Positions 21,483 to 34,078 of a DNA stretch of 64,000 nt are shown here, in pieces. This DNA comes from Hofstenia miamia (Eukaryota; Xenacoelomorpha; Acoela). The notes under the pieces were generated by a model, which was not told the DNA's origin, ran no database searches, and saw nothing but the letters and a program-made list of their open reading frames with translations. Made by a program: the position numbers and the translations under genes. The stretch is from positions 2,089,766 to 2,153,765 of the forward strand of contig SCFE01000002.1 of assembly GCA_004352715.1 (NCBI GenBank), in the 5' to 3' direction. The number at the start of each line of letters is the position of its first letter. Position 1 is the first letter of the stretch.

Positions 21483-22418
21483 GTAATCTTGTAATTATTT
21501 CTAGTGAATCTAAATATATCGTTTTAAAGAGGCTTAGATTGAATATAGTTAGACTCCAGAATATGATTTTAGAAATTTTCACATTCTGAATTCAAAGAGA
21601 ATCTGTTTTATTTGAAGTTTTAAATTACATCTTGGCAGTTTCAGGTCTATTCAGTTTTTCTTCTAGATACAACATACTTTTACGTTTCTTATTAGTCTTT
21701 TTTAGCGCCTTTCATGTTGCGTTACAATGAGGTTCAGTGTACAGAAATGCAAAGATGTTAGTAGTTCTGAAAAGTTTAATTTCTAAAAAAAGAATTGTGT
21801 TTCATTTCCATTTCGTGAAAAACTTGAAAATGAATCTTTACTATATATTTTTCCAATATCTTGCTATAAATTGTCTTTTGGTTTTTTTTGATAGCTTTTA
21901 TGTACAGACGATAATTACAAATGTAGTCTAAAGCATTATTCAAAATTTCAGCTGCAAGTGTTTTTTATCGACAAACAAAGTGTCATGTTTCTCATTAAGA
22001 TGTTAGATCAAAGTGATGCATTTTGGAAAGGAAACATATCCAGTGCAATAAGTTAAAATTAAAGATGCACGTATTCCAATTTTCCTTTTAGAAATTTATT
22101 AAGAAACTGTTTAGGCGAAAATATTCATTAAGTTATTAGCATGAAGTTTAGAGCTTCAGAATCAAATTTTGGTTTTGAATGCTGAAATTCACTTTAAGAA
22201 TACTGGCATCTCAGTCAATATATGCTAGCATTATTGTAAGACAAAAAGGTTGTATGCTTATCAATTTTTTTTCTTTAGTTGAGTCAATTATGCAGTGGTG
22301 AAGAGTAAATATATCATATTCATTTTCTATTGGAAGCTTCAATCCCACCCTATGCATTGTAAAATTATTCCAATTAAGCAAAGCATTGGCTGTCATTGAT
22401 TGAGTTGTTTATATAAGT
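21483..22418. other. torsin intron, nothing recognised apart from a short repeat
   Basis: AT-rich. It includes the first copy of a 49-bp repeat at 22352-22400. Confidence 0.45.
22352..22400 (+). repeat. 49-bp direct repeat, second copy at 23863-23911
   Basis: Both copies share GCATTGTAAAAT, ATTCCAATTAAGCAAAGCAT and GCTGTCATT with a few mismatches, 1511 bases apart in the same orientation. The larger unit they belong to is not clear. Confidence 0.6.
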
Positions 22419-22605
22419 CAGTGGTTCTCAGCATTTTTTTTACCCGTGGACCCTGTTTCCTCTAATTTTTTAGATGGACTCCGCAAAAATAATCACTAAT
22501 AAAGATTATATACAACAAAATTGTTGCTGCCGTTCAAATAGAGCAAAAAGTTTTAACATGAAAAGACATCAAATTACAATTGCCCTATGGACCAACAGAA
22601 TGGAC
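22419..22605 (+). mobile_element. second copy of the CAGTGGTTCT hAT-type MITE, truncated
   Basis: It begins CAGTGGTTCTCAGCATTTTT and shares the GACCC...CCTCTAATTTTTTAG block with 1611-1680, and AATTGCCCTATGGACCAAC with the 3' part of that copy. The match fades after about 22605, so the right end is missing or diverged. Confidence 0.6.
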
Positions 22606-25159
22606 TTCCAATTTGTTGTTTTGTGTAATTACAGTACTAGAAAAGTGAAATGTCTATAGAATGTTGAACTTAGACTAAGGATCTGAAACATTTTGGTCAA
22701 CACTAAAACACATGAAATGTAGTGTAACTAATCTTATTGAGTAATTGTTAGTTTACATTATCTAAATACTGTCTTGATAATTGCTAACACTCATTCATAA
22801 GTAATGAGAATAATATGTAGTTGTTTGGATGACGAGTAAGCTAGTCATCTTTAAATATGTTAATTAGTATTTAAGTATAGTTCTTACTGAAAATTAAGAA
22901 ATTTCTTTAAATCAAGGAAAGTCAGTAAACAAGCTAGTGGTATATTCTGGTTACTAAGCAATCATAATAAGCATGATGGCTAAATTTTTTGTATGTCCTT
23001 TCACTTGAAGTCATCACCTACAATTAATTATTTTTCCTCAACTAAATGAAATTTGTTCATGCCTGGCTATGTAGCCCTTTCTAGCTGTCATCCATGCTTC
23101 TAATAAACAGTTAAAAATAAAAAACATTGAACAAAAAAGGGAAAAGCCTGTGACAATGATGCAACTTAGTGACTTGTACAGCTTTCTGAAACTGCATGCC
23201 TGTAGTGACAGCACATAATAATCACGACAGTCTGAGCCTGTCACACCTCAGGGGTTATATTAGTAAACCATCACAGTTTCTGAATGCTTAAAGAACTGCA
23301 GTCTATAGGAAAAACTACACAGTATTTGCATGGTAATGCTACCACCCAAGGTTTATTTAAAAATGTACTACCACAGTCTAAAAAAGCTGTCAACAGTCAC
23401 ATTACATAGCAACTATTGAACTTTTTTTTATTATGATATAATGTTACATTGACATGAACATGGCAACAAAATATCACACAAGAACTACAGCTCACCAGTT
23501 AACTCTAGTTCCTTTTCCTATTTCTGGTTTGATTAATGAAATATTAATCAATACCTACTACAATTTCTTTTGGGTATAAGAGAAATTCTCCAGTCTGTTT
23601 AGAAGGTTAAACTGCCCCAAACGTTAATCATTTCAATATTTTTCTTTGTGTAAATGCAGTAACATTTAATTTTAAACATTAAATTGTAAGTGCTAAATTT
23701 GTCTTTATGAACTTTTGACCTATAGTCTGGGACAAAGTGATACTAGTTCGTGTCCCAACAAAATTCAAAGGCCCAGATAAAAACGTTAATATAAGCAAAA
23801 CTATCAAGGTGAATTTCAAACTGTAATATATAATCAGTAATAAAATTTGTTCACTCCCGTTCTGTGCATTGTAAAATGATTCCAATTAAGCAAAGCATTA
23901 GCTGTCATTAATTCAGATGTTGATTTAAAGCCACAAGGTTATATGCTTCTGTTGCAACAGCTGTGATATTTACACTATAAATCTATATTTATAATATGGG
24001 TCTTCAATGACAGCTTGGATCTCTCTATACCGTTAAGAATTGTAACAAATTAAAAATATGTAAGTGCATGAATTATTTTAATCCATAGTTGGTATTTTTT
24101 GAGCCACACTATGAAATAATTCTGTGCATTCGTGTAATTGTGTATGTATTTTCGTGCGCATACATACTGATAACAACTTTAAGGCTTATTATTTCATGTT
24201 AAGCAGAAAAAATTCTTACTATCAAATTGATCGCTCCTGGCCGTCCTATGTATGGCATAAAAATATTATGCATGCATTGAATTTGATTTAAAATTTGAAA
24301 CCGTCAAAATGACCGCCTGGGGTGATTCTAGTGTCAACCGTCTAATTACTATACAAAATTGTTAAGTTAATTACCCAAGTGCCCCAGATAATTTTCATCA
24401 CCTAGCGAAACAATGACAATTCAGAATTTTTATTTACCTGTGACACATGGGTTGAGTGCAGGTTTCATATTCTTCAGAGTTTTTGACATGATTTTTTCTT
24501 GGTCAGTTCATTTATCTACGTTTTTACGCTTATTAGACATGGCATTGGTAGTGAAAGAATATGTAAATCCAAAATTTTAGCAGGAACTAGAGGTATTTCA
24601 TTTTTTGCTACACATATTAGTTTCATTGTTTGCCCTTCATCTAAGATTCTCCACCCGTGGAATTTGGTACTGTTGTACTTTTGGAGATATGCAAGGAAAA
24701 CTCCAGGGCATTATATGCAGTAATGTTCGAAAAGTTATATAAACTGGCAAGGTTCAATTTGCACATTATCAGATAAAAGACTCTGTGCGGCAAATATATC
24801 AAATTTGCAACGCCATCCTTGTAATCAAGAATAATTTATATATTTCTATGTTCTTCGAATGAGGCTTCAGCAATATAATGAAGAAGAGAACAACGTACAA
24901 TCTTCTTAGCTATGTTTTTGAGGTCCGAAAATGGAATGAAATTGGCTTCTTTTACCTTGTATTTCTAAAGTTGGCAATAATTTCGTTTAAAAATGCAAAT
25001 ATAGCTAAATTTTTAAGCCAGGAGAGATATCACAAGAAACAGACTGAAAAATAATTAGCTGCAGTCACCTTTCTTGCACTTCAAATGTAAGTGCATTAAA
25101 TTGGAATACAATACTCGTTCAGTTTGAGTAATGTCAGTCGAGAGTCTTGCCAATTTATC

Positions 25160-25198
<39 letters not shown>

Positions 25199-28100
25199 CA
25201 GGAAAATCGCCCTTGTCTTTCCATCACATGTTAGTAGATATGTCATTGTGACAATTCCTTCCACAATTTACGCAAATTTGAAAAGAAATATGTCCATTAT
25301 TTACCTTGTGTCTCACATGACAAAGGATTCTCCTGATGTAACTGCTGACGCGTCTTTTATTTCTGGATTTGTATTAAAATTTTGAAATTTAATTTATGCC
25401 GTTCCACCGAAATACCGGTAGAGGATTCAGAATCATTTAAAATGTTAAAGTACTCTTACTGGAATGCCTCCTTGAAGTTTTCAGTTGGTGTAGAAAGTTG
25501 GCTAAAATTGGCTGTAATAAAAAATAGTTGTTCTTTCACGAAATGAAGTGCGAATCGGGGTTGAGTCGATGTTACAATATATTTTTTTAGAAATATCCCC
25601 AATGTTAGGACATTCCTAATAAATATTGGTAAATGTTAACACCTTTTTCCGATATTTAAATGTAGATCAAAATTTGTTTATTGCGTAAAAACAGGAGCAT
25701 AAAAATACAATTACAGAAATCTTTCAGCCTTATTAAATTGCCAAAGTTTCTTACTATTTTAAAATTTCTAGACGCATTAATGAATATCTAATAGGGCAAT
25801 GCAAAAAGAGATATATCATCACAAAACCCAAAGCAAAAAAAGACGTTATGAAATAATAGTTCAACATTGCAATTGAAATAGCCGAATCAATTGTTATTCA
25901 CTCTAAACGCACTGAGGTGTAAAATGTCAATAACGCACTTTTAGTTCAAAACTATTTAAGATAACTTAATGAGGTTTAGGACAGTGAAAGATGCACCTTT
26001 GATCCACATCTTTGCTAATTTGATTTTATGTGCAAATGAATTTGTGACGTCATCTCTTTTGAAAAAATGAAGGTGAAAAAGAACCTAAATGTATTGAGCA
26101 TTGAGGTAGAAGGAAACTGTTTAGTTGGCTCATATTCTAGTTATTGTCAAAGACTTACTCTAACAAGAAAATTAAAAATACGCTCAAGCTCAAGTAGTAT
26201 TACGTAATCTTGGTAGCTATTTTTATAATAAACTGACATTTTTAAAAATGAGTGAATTAATTAGAAATAAATTCAATGAATAATATTTTTTATGTTTCAA
26301 AAATCAAAAACGAAACATAATATTATATATTAACTTCATTTTCAATGTCAATGGTCAAAAAAGGTAAAAATATTAAAAAATTTCATATGACACAACCTAA
26401 CGGGTTGTGTGTGCCACCCCAAGGGTGTGCCATTTTTCAACGCCGAGTCAGTATCAATACTTCTAGTAATTTAGGCCACTTAAATATGGTATGTAATCAT
26501 ATTTAGTCATTATTGTCTTACTGTATTCAAAATATAGCATTAAATGAAAATTTCATATTTTTCATACGTTAAGTTTGAAACCAATTCCTTTCCGATAAAA
26601 GTATGACACTGATTTTCACTACAGACCTTCTAAACTTGTTTTATAGGATAAACTATTTTCTTGCCAATATTTTATTGCTACGGTGGCGCCCAGAGAAGAC
26701 AAATCAATAAAAACTGATCGTAGTACTAAAGTATATGGTGGATGCGCCCCTGGAAAACATTTTTTCACCTTTTCATTTTTTTGATGATCCTGATCCTTAA
26801 CAATGATGACTCAATCCATTTAATTGTATACATATATCGATATTTATCAAATTATTGGCTGTTGTAAATGCATATTGCACCAAAACTTTTGAATTCTTCG
26901 CTAAAAAGAGTTTTTTCAGACCCCTTTGACACAGGCCTCAATCAAAAAAATTATTCCTCTAACTTTATCTTGTTCCCATATAGTTTTTAAGAAAAGTCAT
27001 AAAAAAACCAGCTAAAAATATTTATTTCGATCAAAGTTATGGACAAAAAACAACATGGGGGAGCCAATCCTGCATCTTCAGTGCGTTTGAGGTTAAGGAA
27101 CATCTAAGTAGGAATCAAATGTTAATCAACAACAGTAATAACTAGCTTTGCGTATTTTAAAACCATAGTATTCTGACATTGTATTGTAGACGCTTGTTTT
27201 GAAATCGACTATTATACATATCAATTCGGACTAAATTTTACTGATTTTAACAGGGCACATGCTTTGTCTAAATATTCTAATTGATTATTTTGCAATCACA
27301 GAAAAGTTATAAGTAATTTTGCTATTGATAGTTATTAATGTACACTGAAAACAAGGAATCGAACGCTTCTTTGAAAAGGTATTTTTTGAAAAGGATTGAT
27401 TACCAGTGATCGTATAAATATTAAATATTGTCCATAAGATTTATTTTAGAAGTAATTCATATGCGCAAAATGTAATTTAGCTTTATAGATGAACAAACAC
27501 ATGTTTCTAAATCTTTGGTAGGATCTTCACCATGTTGAAAGAATAGTGTTAACTAAAGAACAGACTATCAGGCTCTTTTTCTCATTAAGGCCTCCAATTT
27601 TTCGATAGCTTTTGTACCATATATTGTTTCTTCGAATAACAGCAATGTAGCTAGTTATTCATTTGAGAGTCGCCCGTTAGATAGAAATTCTTTTTTATAT
27701 TATAATACATTTTCCTAGATCAACAAATTCATCTGCGGTTGTGAGTTAGAAATGTCGCTTTCTGGTTATGTTATTTACCAGTCCTTTATTGTTCCACAGA
27801 ATTTACCAATATCAATACTTCTTGTTTTTGATTGAAATAATATTGCAGTCGTTATATGATTCAATTGTGTATCTTCAATATCAAATTAATTACTTTATTT
27901 TTGAGAAGTAATCAGTTTTTTAACTTAGAAATGAGTGAAAACAGTAGAGAAGTAAAAACCTCCTGGCCCTTTTATCTCATACAGACGTATATTATACCAA
28001 GTAAAAATGAATTAATTTTTTCATACTCATTTCAGTAACTAATACATTTAATAGATTTGATATAAAATTGTCAAAATTCATTGTGGCTGAGGTTGTTGAA

Positions 28101-28608
28101 AAGATTAACAAGTTTTTTTTGAAAATTTCGAATTTTTGAGAAAGACTTAAATTCTCTCCATACCTAATGTTTATGTATTTATGTAAGGTTTTTATCCCAT
28201 GTAAACAGCACAAATCTTTGACTATTTCTGGATGTGTGCAAAGATATTCCAAAACCATTTATGCGTGCCGTGCGCAAAGTCAGAGGTCGCGGTGCCTCAA
28301 TACAACAGAACCGGATTGTGGATCGCGGACTTAGAGCAACAAGAAAGAGGAGAGTCTCCTCTATCAAGTGGTCCTTTCTGAATGAGCATAGCTTTAATAG
28401 TTTTTAAGCTATAAGCGTTTAAAAAAATGTATAGGATCATGAAAATTATTTAAGGTTAAGAATGGTTTAATATCGATTGAAGATGCTAACTACTTAAAAA
28501 TTTAATAATTAATGTTTAAGTTTACTTAGGATTCTGGGGTGATTTTAATTGAGAATCTGTAAATTGTTATTGTATTTTTAGTATTAATTATTAAATGCTA
28601 TACTTTAG
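22606..28608. other. large torsin intron, no gene recognised
   Basis: About 6 kb of AT-rich sequence. It holds a (TA)n tract at about 25160-25193 and the second 49-bp repeat copy. All ORFs are under 90 codons with no recognisable domain. The intron ends in TATACTTTAG. Confidence 0.5.
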
Positions 28609-28786
28609 TAATTCTGGTTCAAAGGAAGTTAATAAGCTTGCAATAAAGTATTATACAGATGGACTTGATCGCAATGCTATTCCTCTTGATGAAATCCAGG
28701 ATGGAGTTCTAAGAACAATTTACAATGAAGAAAGTAGCGGATTTTGGAACTGTGAACTACTACGTGCCCATTTAATTAGTCAAACC
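28609..28786 (+). CDS. Torsin: torsin AAA+ ATPase, sensor 1 exon
   Basis: One base completes the Ser codon, then 59 codons end in phase 0 at ACC|GTATGT. With the previous exon the junction reads FIFLSNSGSKEVNKLA, where the Asn is the sensor-1 residue. Next comes IPLDEIQDGVLRTIYNEESS then GFWNCELLRAHLIS, matching the torsin GFWxSxLI segment before the C-terminal lid. Intact. Confidence 0.92.
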
Positions 28787-28945
28787 GTATGTGTTTAAGT
28801 ATTAAATTACACATCAAATGATCAAATGCTTTTGATAACTGACTAATCTCTACAAAGTTGTTATTCATTATTTAAACATGTGTTGTTGAACTTTATGAAA
28901 TTTCTGCATACTTTTTTTATTTCTCTATTTTTATCAAAAACCTTA

Positions 28946-29683
28946 GGGTGCATTCACACAGAAAGATTGTGCTTGCTAGTGCGAGCTTTTGGCGTTCACA
29001 CAGAAAGCGAGCTTGCGCTAGCTTTAAATCTTGGGTATTCACACAGAGAGATTGTGATATTTTCTAGCAATATATTAAAGCCAGGGTGTTCACACAGCGC
29101 GATTGTGCNNNNNNNNNNNNNNNNNNNNNNNNNNNNNNNNNNNNNNNNNNNNNNNNNNNNNNNNNNNNNNNNNNNNNNNNNNNNNNNNNNNNNNNNNNNN
29201 NNNNNNNNNNNNNNNNNNNNNNNNNNNNNNNNNNNNNNNNNNNNNNNNNNNNNNNNNNNNNNNNNNGTGTTCACACAGCGCGATTGTGCTTGCGATATTT
29301 TCTAGCAATGTATTAAAGCCAGGGTGTTCACACAGCGCGATTGTGCGAGCTTGGGCTCGCTAGAGATTTAAACAGTTGAGTTACTGAGAGAGCATTCACA
29401 CAGAAAGATTTATCGCAATCCCAATTAAAGCCTAGCGCGAGCGATATTTTCTAACACATGTTTAAAGATAGTTCTATTCACACAGAAAGCGCGCGAGTGC
29501 GCGATTGTAAAAGATTGTAAATTTGATTTTAAACATGCTAAATATTTTTGACGATGACATCTCGCCCAATAATTTAAATTCATGCCAAAAATTTCGCTCC
29601 CTTTTTTGTGTGAATTCAACTATCTTAAAACATGTGTTAAAAATACAAGCGCTATATCGCAAGCTTTCTGTGTGAATGCACCC
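28946..29683. mobile_element. PIF/Harbinger-like MITE with internal terminal-motif array
   Basis: Perfect 20-bp inverted ends GGGTGCATTCACACAGAAAG (28946-28965 and 29664-29683) are flanked by TTA on both sides (28943-28945, 29684-29686), the 3-bp target typical of PIF/Harbinger. Inside, the terminal word TTCACACAG recurs at least eight times in the same orientation: 28953, 28995, 29038, 29089, 29270, 29327, 29395, 29477. It is often followed by GCGCGATTGTGC or a variant. A 158-N gap (29109-29266) cuts the array, so the true count is unknown. No ORF. It sits in the last visible torsin intron. Confidence 0.82.
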
Positions 29684-29994
29684 TTAGTTATTCCAAAACA
29701 TGCTAACGCAATGTATGTTAGAAGCTCAGTTAAATCAAAATATAATTTTAATTTGAAATATTTTCAAAAATGCCATTTGAAAACTCCGAATCCATATGGT
29801 ACTTAATTATCATTATTTAATTTTAAATGGAAAACTGGTCAAGTAAGAGAAAGACCTGCATCTGTTACGAATGGAGTTAAATTCGTAGAAGCATTTCTAG
29901 TTTATTTAATATTACTCGTTTTTAAAAGAAACTTGGTCATTTGTTGTGATTTAAACAGATGTGTTTTACAAATTCAGTGATTTCTTCGCTTTAG

Positions 29995-30222
29995 ATTCCC
30001 TTTCTTCCACTGGAAATTGCTCACGTCCGAAAATGTATTGAAAGAGATGCATTATCAAAGGGTTTGCGTTTCAACTTTGATGTAGTTAATGAGGTATTGA
30101 AGTATCTTACGCTTTTTCCTAAGAATTCTCCATTGTTTGTTCAAGAGGGTTGTAAAGTAGTAGAAGCGAAAGTTGACTTGGTACGTAGAAAGTTTAGTAG
30201 ACAGGGGCATTCAGAATTTTAA
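29995..30222 (+). CDS. Torsin: torsin AAA+ ATPase, last exon (C-terminal lid)
   Basis: The exon follows TCGCTTTAG and reads IPFLPLEIAHVRKCIERDAL, the torsin (V/I)PFLPLExxHVxxC segment. It continues to LTLFPKNSPLFVQEGCKVVE, with the GCK motif that serves as sensor 2 and redox-sensitive site in torsins. It ends 75 codons later at a TAA (30220-30222), about the usual torsin C-terminus with a short basic extension (VRRKFSRQGHSEF). A possible poly(A) signal AATAAA lies near 30505. Intact. Confidence 0.92.
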   Translation: MPFLPLEIAHVRKCIERDALSKGLRFNFDVVNEVLKYLTLFPKNSPLFVQEGCKVVEAKVDLVRRKFSRQGHSEF

Positions 30223-30560
30223 AGTTTTACATTAATTGTAATTTTTTTAAGTTCCTCAATGTTATCTTTGTATTGTAATGTCTATTATAATTTGTATAAT
30301 GTTATTTCAATATTAATTGTCACTATTTCGAAATATTGTGTTTCTTATATTGTTGGCTCATAAAGCTGTTTAGCTCTTGTAATTAATTTGTTATCATGAT
30401 TACAAAAGTTCGGCTTAATCGAACCACCGAAAAGCTTTTTTAACAACTTTTTTTGGTAAAAATTAGCAGTTACACTTTGTTGGTCATTGTTGTTTACCAA
30501 TTAAAATAAAATGAATGTGTCTTTTAGGGGTTCTGAAAATAAGAATTTTCTAGGAATTAC
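30223..30560. other. torsin 3' UTR and intergenic
   Basis: AT-rich. A possible AATAAA near 30505 could end the torsin transcript. Nothing else recognised. Confidence 0.45.
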
Positions 30561-31145
30561 AATTACACATTGGTTCACTTTATAAATAGTATAAAGAACA
30601 TAAATACAAGTAATAGAGTGATTGACAAAAATGAGGGGCTAAATTTTTCAAGTCTTGCTCGAGTTTTCGGAATTCTGTTTAACGATTTCTGTCGATGTAC
30701 ATCCGTTGAGGTGGAACGATTCTTCTCTATATTAAACCCTTTTTTGGCGCAGATATTTTCAAGACTTCTTTTTTACAGTTTGGCACAGAGATACAATTGA
30801 AGGGGATCTTCATTTTGAGAGGGTTGACAATCTAATTGCTTCAATTAAGGTTACTATCATAAAAAATCAACGTTGTTCAATGTTTGAAAGAGTTTAAATT
30901 CTACCAGATGTTGTTATTCGCACCTTTGATCCTAGGAATTATACATGTGAAATGCTCGCCATTATCAAGTCACGATTAGAAAATACCATTTTCACTGCTA
31001 TAATGGAAAGAAAGAGGATGGCAAGTTGCGAAAATGTTAAGCAGCACCATCTGCAGTTGACAAATGTTTCTCTATGTTGAGAAATCTCTTGGCCTATGAC
31101 AGAAATCTTAACCACAATAATATATTGAAATTTATGTGCTGTTAT
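30561..31145 (+). pseudogene. hAT-like transposase C-terminal remnant(s)
   Basis: Two hAT C-terminal dimerisation-type motifs lie in different frames. TSVEVERFFSILNPFLA near 30700 and SAVDKCFSMLRNLLAYDRNL near 31045 both fit the S.xVERxFS...LLxxxRN pattern of hAT transposases. Either two diverged fragments lie side by side or the tail is duplicated. Frames are broken throughout. No termini were identified. Confidence 0.5.
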
Positions 31146-32290
31146 TATAATTTAATAAAACAGTTGCCGTTTAAAAAATTGACTTATTGTTATGAAAGAG
31201 TTTTCTGTATTTGTTTTATATCTTGTTTTCAGTAATAGAAAAAAATTTTTATTGCTTTAATGAAATATTTGAAAAATGGATGGTCATATATTAGGGTATA
31301 ATTAACTGAATGCCGTCATGTTTTGTCATAAAAATATGGTTATTTTTGTTTTTTTAAAGTCCTATTTCTGGTTGCCCTATTAAAAATTGAATAATTTATT
31401 ATCCGGCAGTCAAATTATCCAGTATATTCAATTCACTATCCGGATCATATCCCTAATAATCGCTAATACAAAAATGTTTATTGAACCATACCGTCGGCAT
31501 TTCATTAATAGGGTATTAATTTATTTAATGTTGCTGTCATATAATTTAAAATTGTTATTCCAATTCAGTAAAATTCAAAATTTATATTTAAATCTTAAAT
31601 TTTGTTTGAAAAAGTAATTTTTCTATGACGGATTTTAATATAATCTACAACCAATTTTTAATGGCTTGCAATCTAAATTTTGGGGTTGTTCTTTAATTTG
31701 CCATTATTTGTGCTATTCTTGTTTTCATCGCCTTAGCTGCAATTTTGAAGTAAATTTATCTTGTTTGAGACAACTTCAATTCACATTTCAAAGTGGTTAT
31801 TTTTGAATGTGGACATAAAAAATTAATACGGGAGGTAATACTATTAGAAACTCAACTACATAAACTCTATAAATATATTATGATTATAATTTATGACAAT
31901 TTTAGAAACTAGATTATTACACTGCTTACAAATAAGTTGATTTGCATGGACTATTTCGTAAGTATATGTCCATTTTTATCTCAAAATAGTTTTGAAGCAC
32001 TTAAAATTTTCTATTGAAAAAAATATTTTTAGGTCCATGTTTGTTCATTGTTAGAATACATATTTAAATTCGTATCCGTTTCTGATTGAAAACTAAATTT
32101 CTTTTAAAAATTCGGATCCCACTTTTTTGCTTACTAATGAAATTTTTTGAACATAAAATATAACAACAACCACAACAACAGCTACGTATTAAGTTTACAA
32201 ACTTATTAAGAACATAAATAATGCAACTTTCTTCATATGAGCTTTGTTATGTCAGTAAATGTTTGTTTCTTGGTTAAGTTTATAAATTAC
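31146..32290. other. intergenic, nothing recognised
   Basis: Very AT-rich sequence without domains or clear element ends. Confidence 0.45.
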
Positions 32291-32314
32291 ATATAACTTA
32301 ATAAATATTTTTAC

Positions 32315-33560
32315 TTATTGTTCTTGAGTTGCACATATTATTCTATAATTAGTCAGATAATTGATATTTTGTTGTGTAATCATGTTTTTCAACTTCTTCT
32401 TAAATATTGTATAATTTTTTTCACTTCTTGTGCTGTAATCGAATTTGTTCCATAGCGATATTGAATAATTTAGGAATCCATTCTTCATTACTTTTCTATT
32501 GCATTTAGTTTTACCAAATGTAATTGTTCTTTGATTTAAATGTTTAGGAATGTTCGATTTTCTTTTCCAAAATATCGATAAACATCTAATATTTTGAACA
32601 GCGTCTAATGATCTTAGATGGTATTTACACATTATTTCCTTTTTATTTTTGTTGCTAATTATGTTAATTCCCCATTTAATACTTTCTCTAATGTCGATTT
32701 TGCCTTTTTATTTAAGTTCGTTAATAAACAAAATGAGTACAAGAAATGGCATAAAACAAGTGATCGAAAGAGTATTACCTTCCATTCTATTGGTATAAAC
32801 TTTCCAATTTTTTGAATTGATCTTATACCATACGCCATTTTCTTTATGATGTTGCTTGCCTCGTCTTCAAAATTCAATTTATTATCAATTATTGTTCCCA
32901 AATATTTCATTTTTGTTGATTCCTGAATGATGTTGTTACATATCTTAATGCTTTCTAATGTTGATTCATTTCTTCTATTCTTAATTACCATAAATATAAT
33001 TTTTTCAATATTTAGTTTTAACACATTATAATTAAAGAATGATTGCAATTTTTCAACATTTTCCTGTAAATTTAAAATATCATTACAATAAATAAGAGTA
33101 TCATCTGCAAATTGTACATGATTACTATTAATGTGCTGATCCATATCATTTACATATAACTTAAATAGTAATGGACCCAGTACTGATCCTTGTGGTATTC
33201 CATGGTTTATTTCTAATGAATTTGATATTTCTTCGTTGAGTTTCACATACTGATATCTATTACTTAAATAACTATTTAATCATAATTAATGAATCGGTAA
33301 AATTATAAATCTGCTTTAACTTTTCCAAAAAGATAGAATGGTTTATTGAATTAAATGCCTTTGAAATATCTAATGATGCTATATATATGTTCATTCCTAT
33401 CTAATTTTGATCTCCAGTCTTCAACAGCATAAAGTAATGCATCATTTGTAGAGGTATCTTTTTGAAATCCTAACTGATGTTTTGTTTGAATTTGGTTGAA
33501 TAATAATTTTTCAAATATTTTATAAGTATGACAACAGATGAAAACGCGCAAGTACCGCAA
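32315..33560 (-). pseudogene. LINE (non-LTR) reverse transcriptase, 5'-truncated
   Basis: On the minus strand three frames follow each other. 33560-33351 carries KHQLGFQKDTSTNDALLYAV, the Q.GFRxxxST..A RT segment. 33246-32659 (195 codons) has INHGIPQGSVLGPLLF, the catalytic FADDTLIYC box and the MKYLGTIID segment. 32632-32315 has the C-terminal block seen after the RT in Jockey/CR1-like LINEs (LWNKF, then IFKKKLK). The FADD catalytic box is intact, but frameshifts split the gene and the endonuclease end is missing. It is an ordinary 5'-truncated LINE insertion, related in type to the fragment at 17657-17960. Confidence 0.85.
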
Positions 33561-34078
33561 GCGAGTTAAATAAAGTCCATTGCAGACACACTAACAATAT
33601 TTTTAATACAATTAAAACTTGTTATCTTCCTTACTGTCTACAGACACATGCTGAAAAAAGAAATTGCTCTCGTGTATGCATCACCTTTTAAAAAATCAAC
33701 TTTCTCTATGCGCAATATGTGTTCAACACAGTCGAAAACATTGCCTTTTACGTGTAAGTGATATGATAAATTTGTATATATTTGATGCTAAGCGTTTCTC
33801 TTATTTTTATTGCGAAGAACTTTACTTGAATACAAATTTCAAATGGTATAGTTTTGGCAAAATTTCTATTTAAACTTTAAGAAGGTTAAAATTCACATCA
33901 TTTCCTTCTGAATGTGTGTCGACTCCCCCTTATGTGATAATGCTGGCCACGGCTACTGACCTAGTCTTTGTTCATGATTGTTTGATTCATTTTCTTCTAA
34001 AAACGACGATATGTGTTACTAGGGTAATTTTACAAATCTATCATTCACATTAATTTCGATTCGATTAGTCAATGCATC
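33561..34078. other. intergenic, nothing recognised
   Basis: AT-rich apart from a brief richer patch near 33920-33960 (ATGCTGGCCACGGCTACTGAC). No feature was assigned. Confidence 0.4.

Noticed and set aside
24499-24723. 74-codon ORF in a torsin intron as a gene or transposase piece
   Set aside because: Neither strand gives a recognisable domain. Length is within random expectation for this region.
28880-29363. Several ORFs in the repeat array before the last torsin exon
   Set aside because: They read through a tandem TTCACACAG array and a gap inside a MITE. No start, domain or codon pattern supports a gene.
28946-29683. CRISPR-like array
   Set aside because: Repeats are irregular in spacing and sequence, lie in a eukaryotic intron, and are explained by a MITE with terminal inverted repeats and TTA target sites.
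31386-31450. TATCCGG-containing sequence as a pogo/Tigger terminus
   Set aside because: Only loose similarity to such ends, with no matching inverted partner found nearby.
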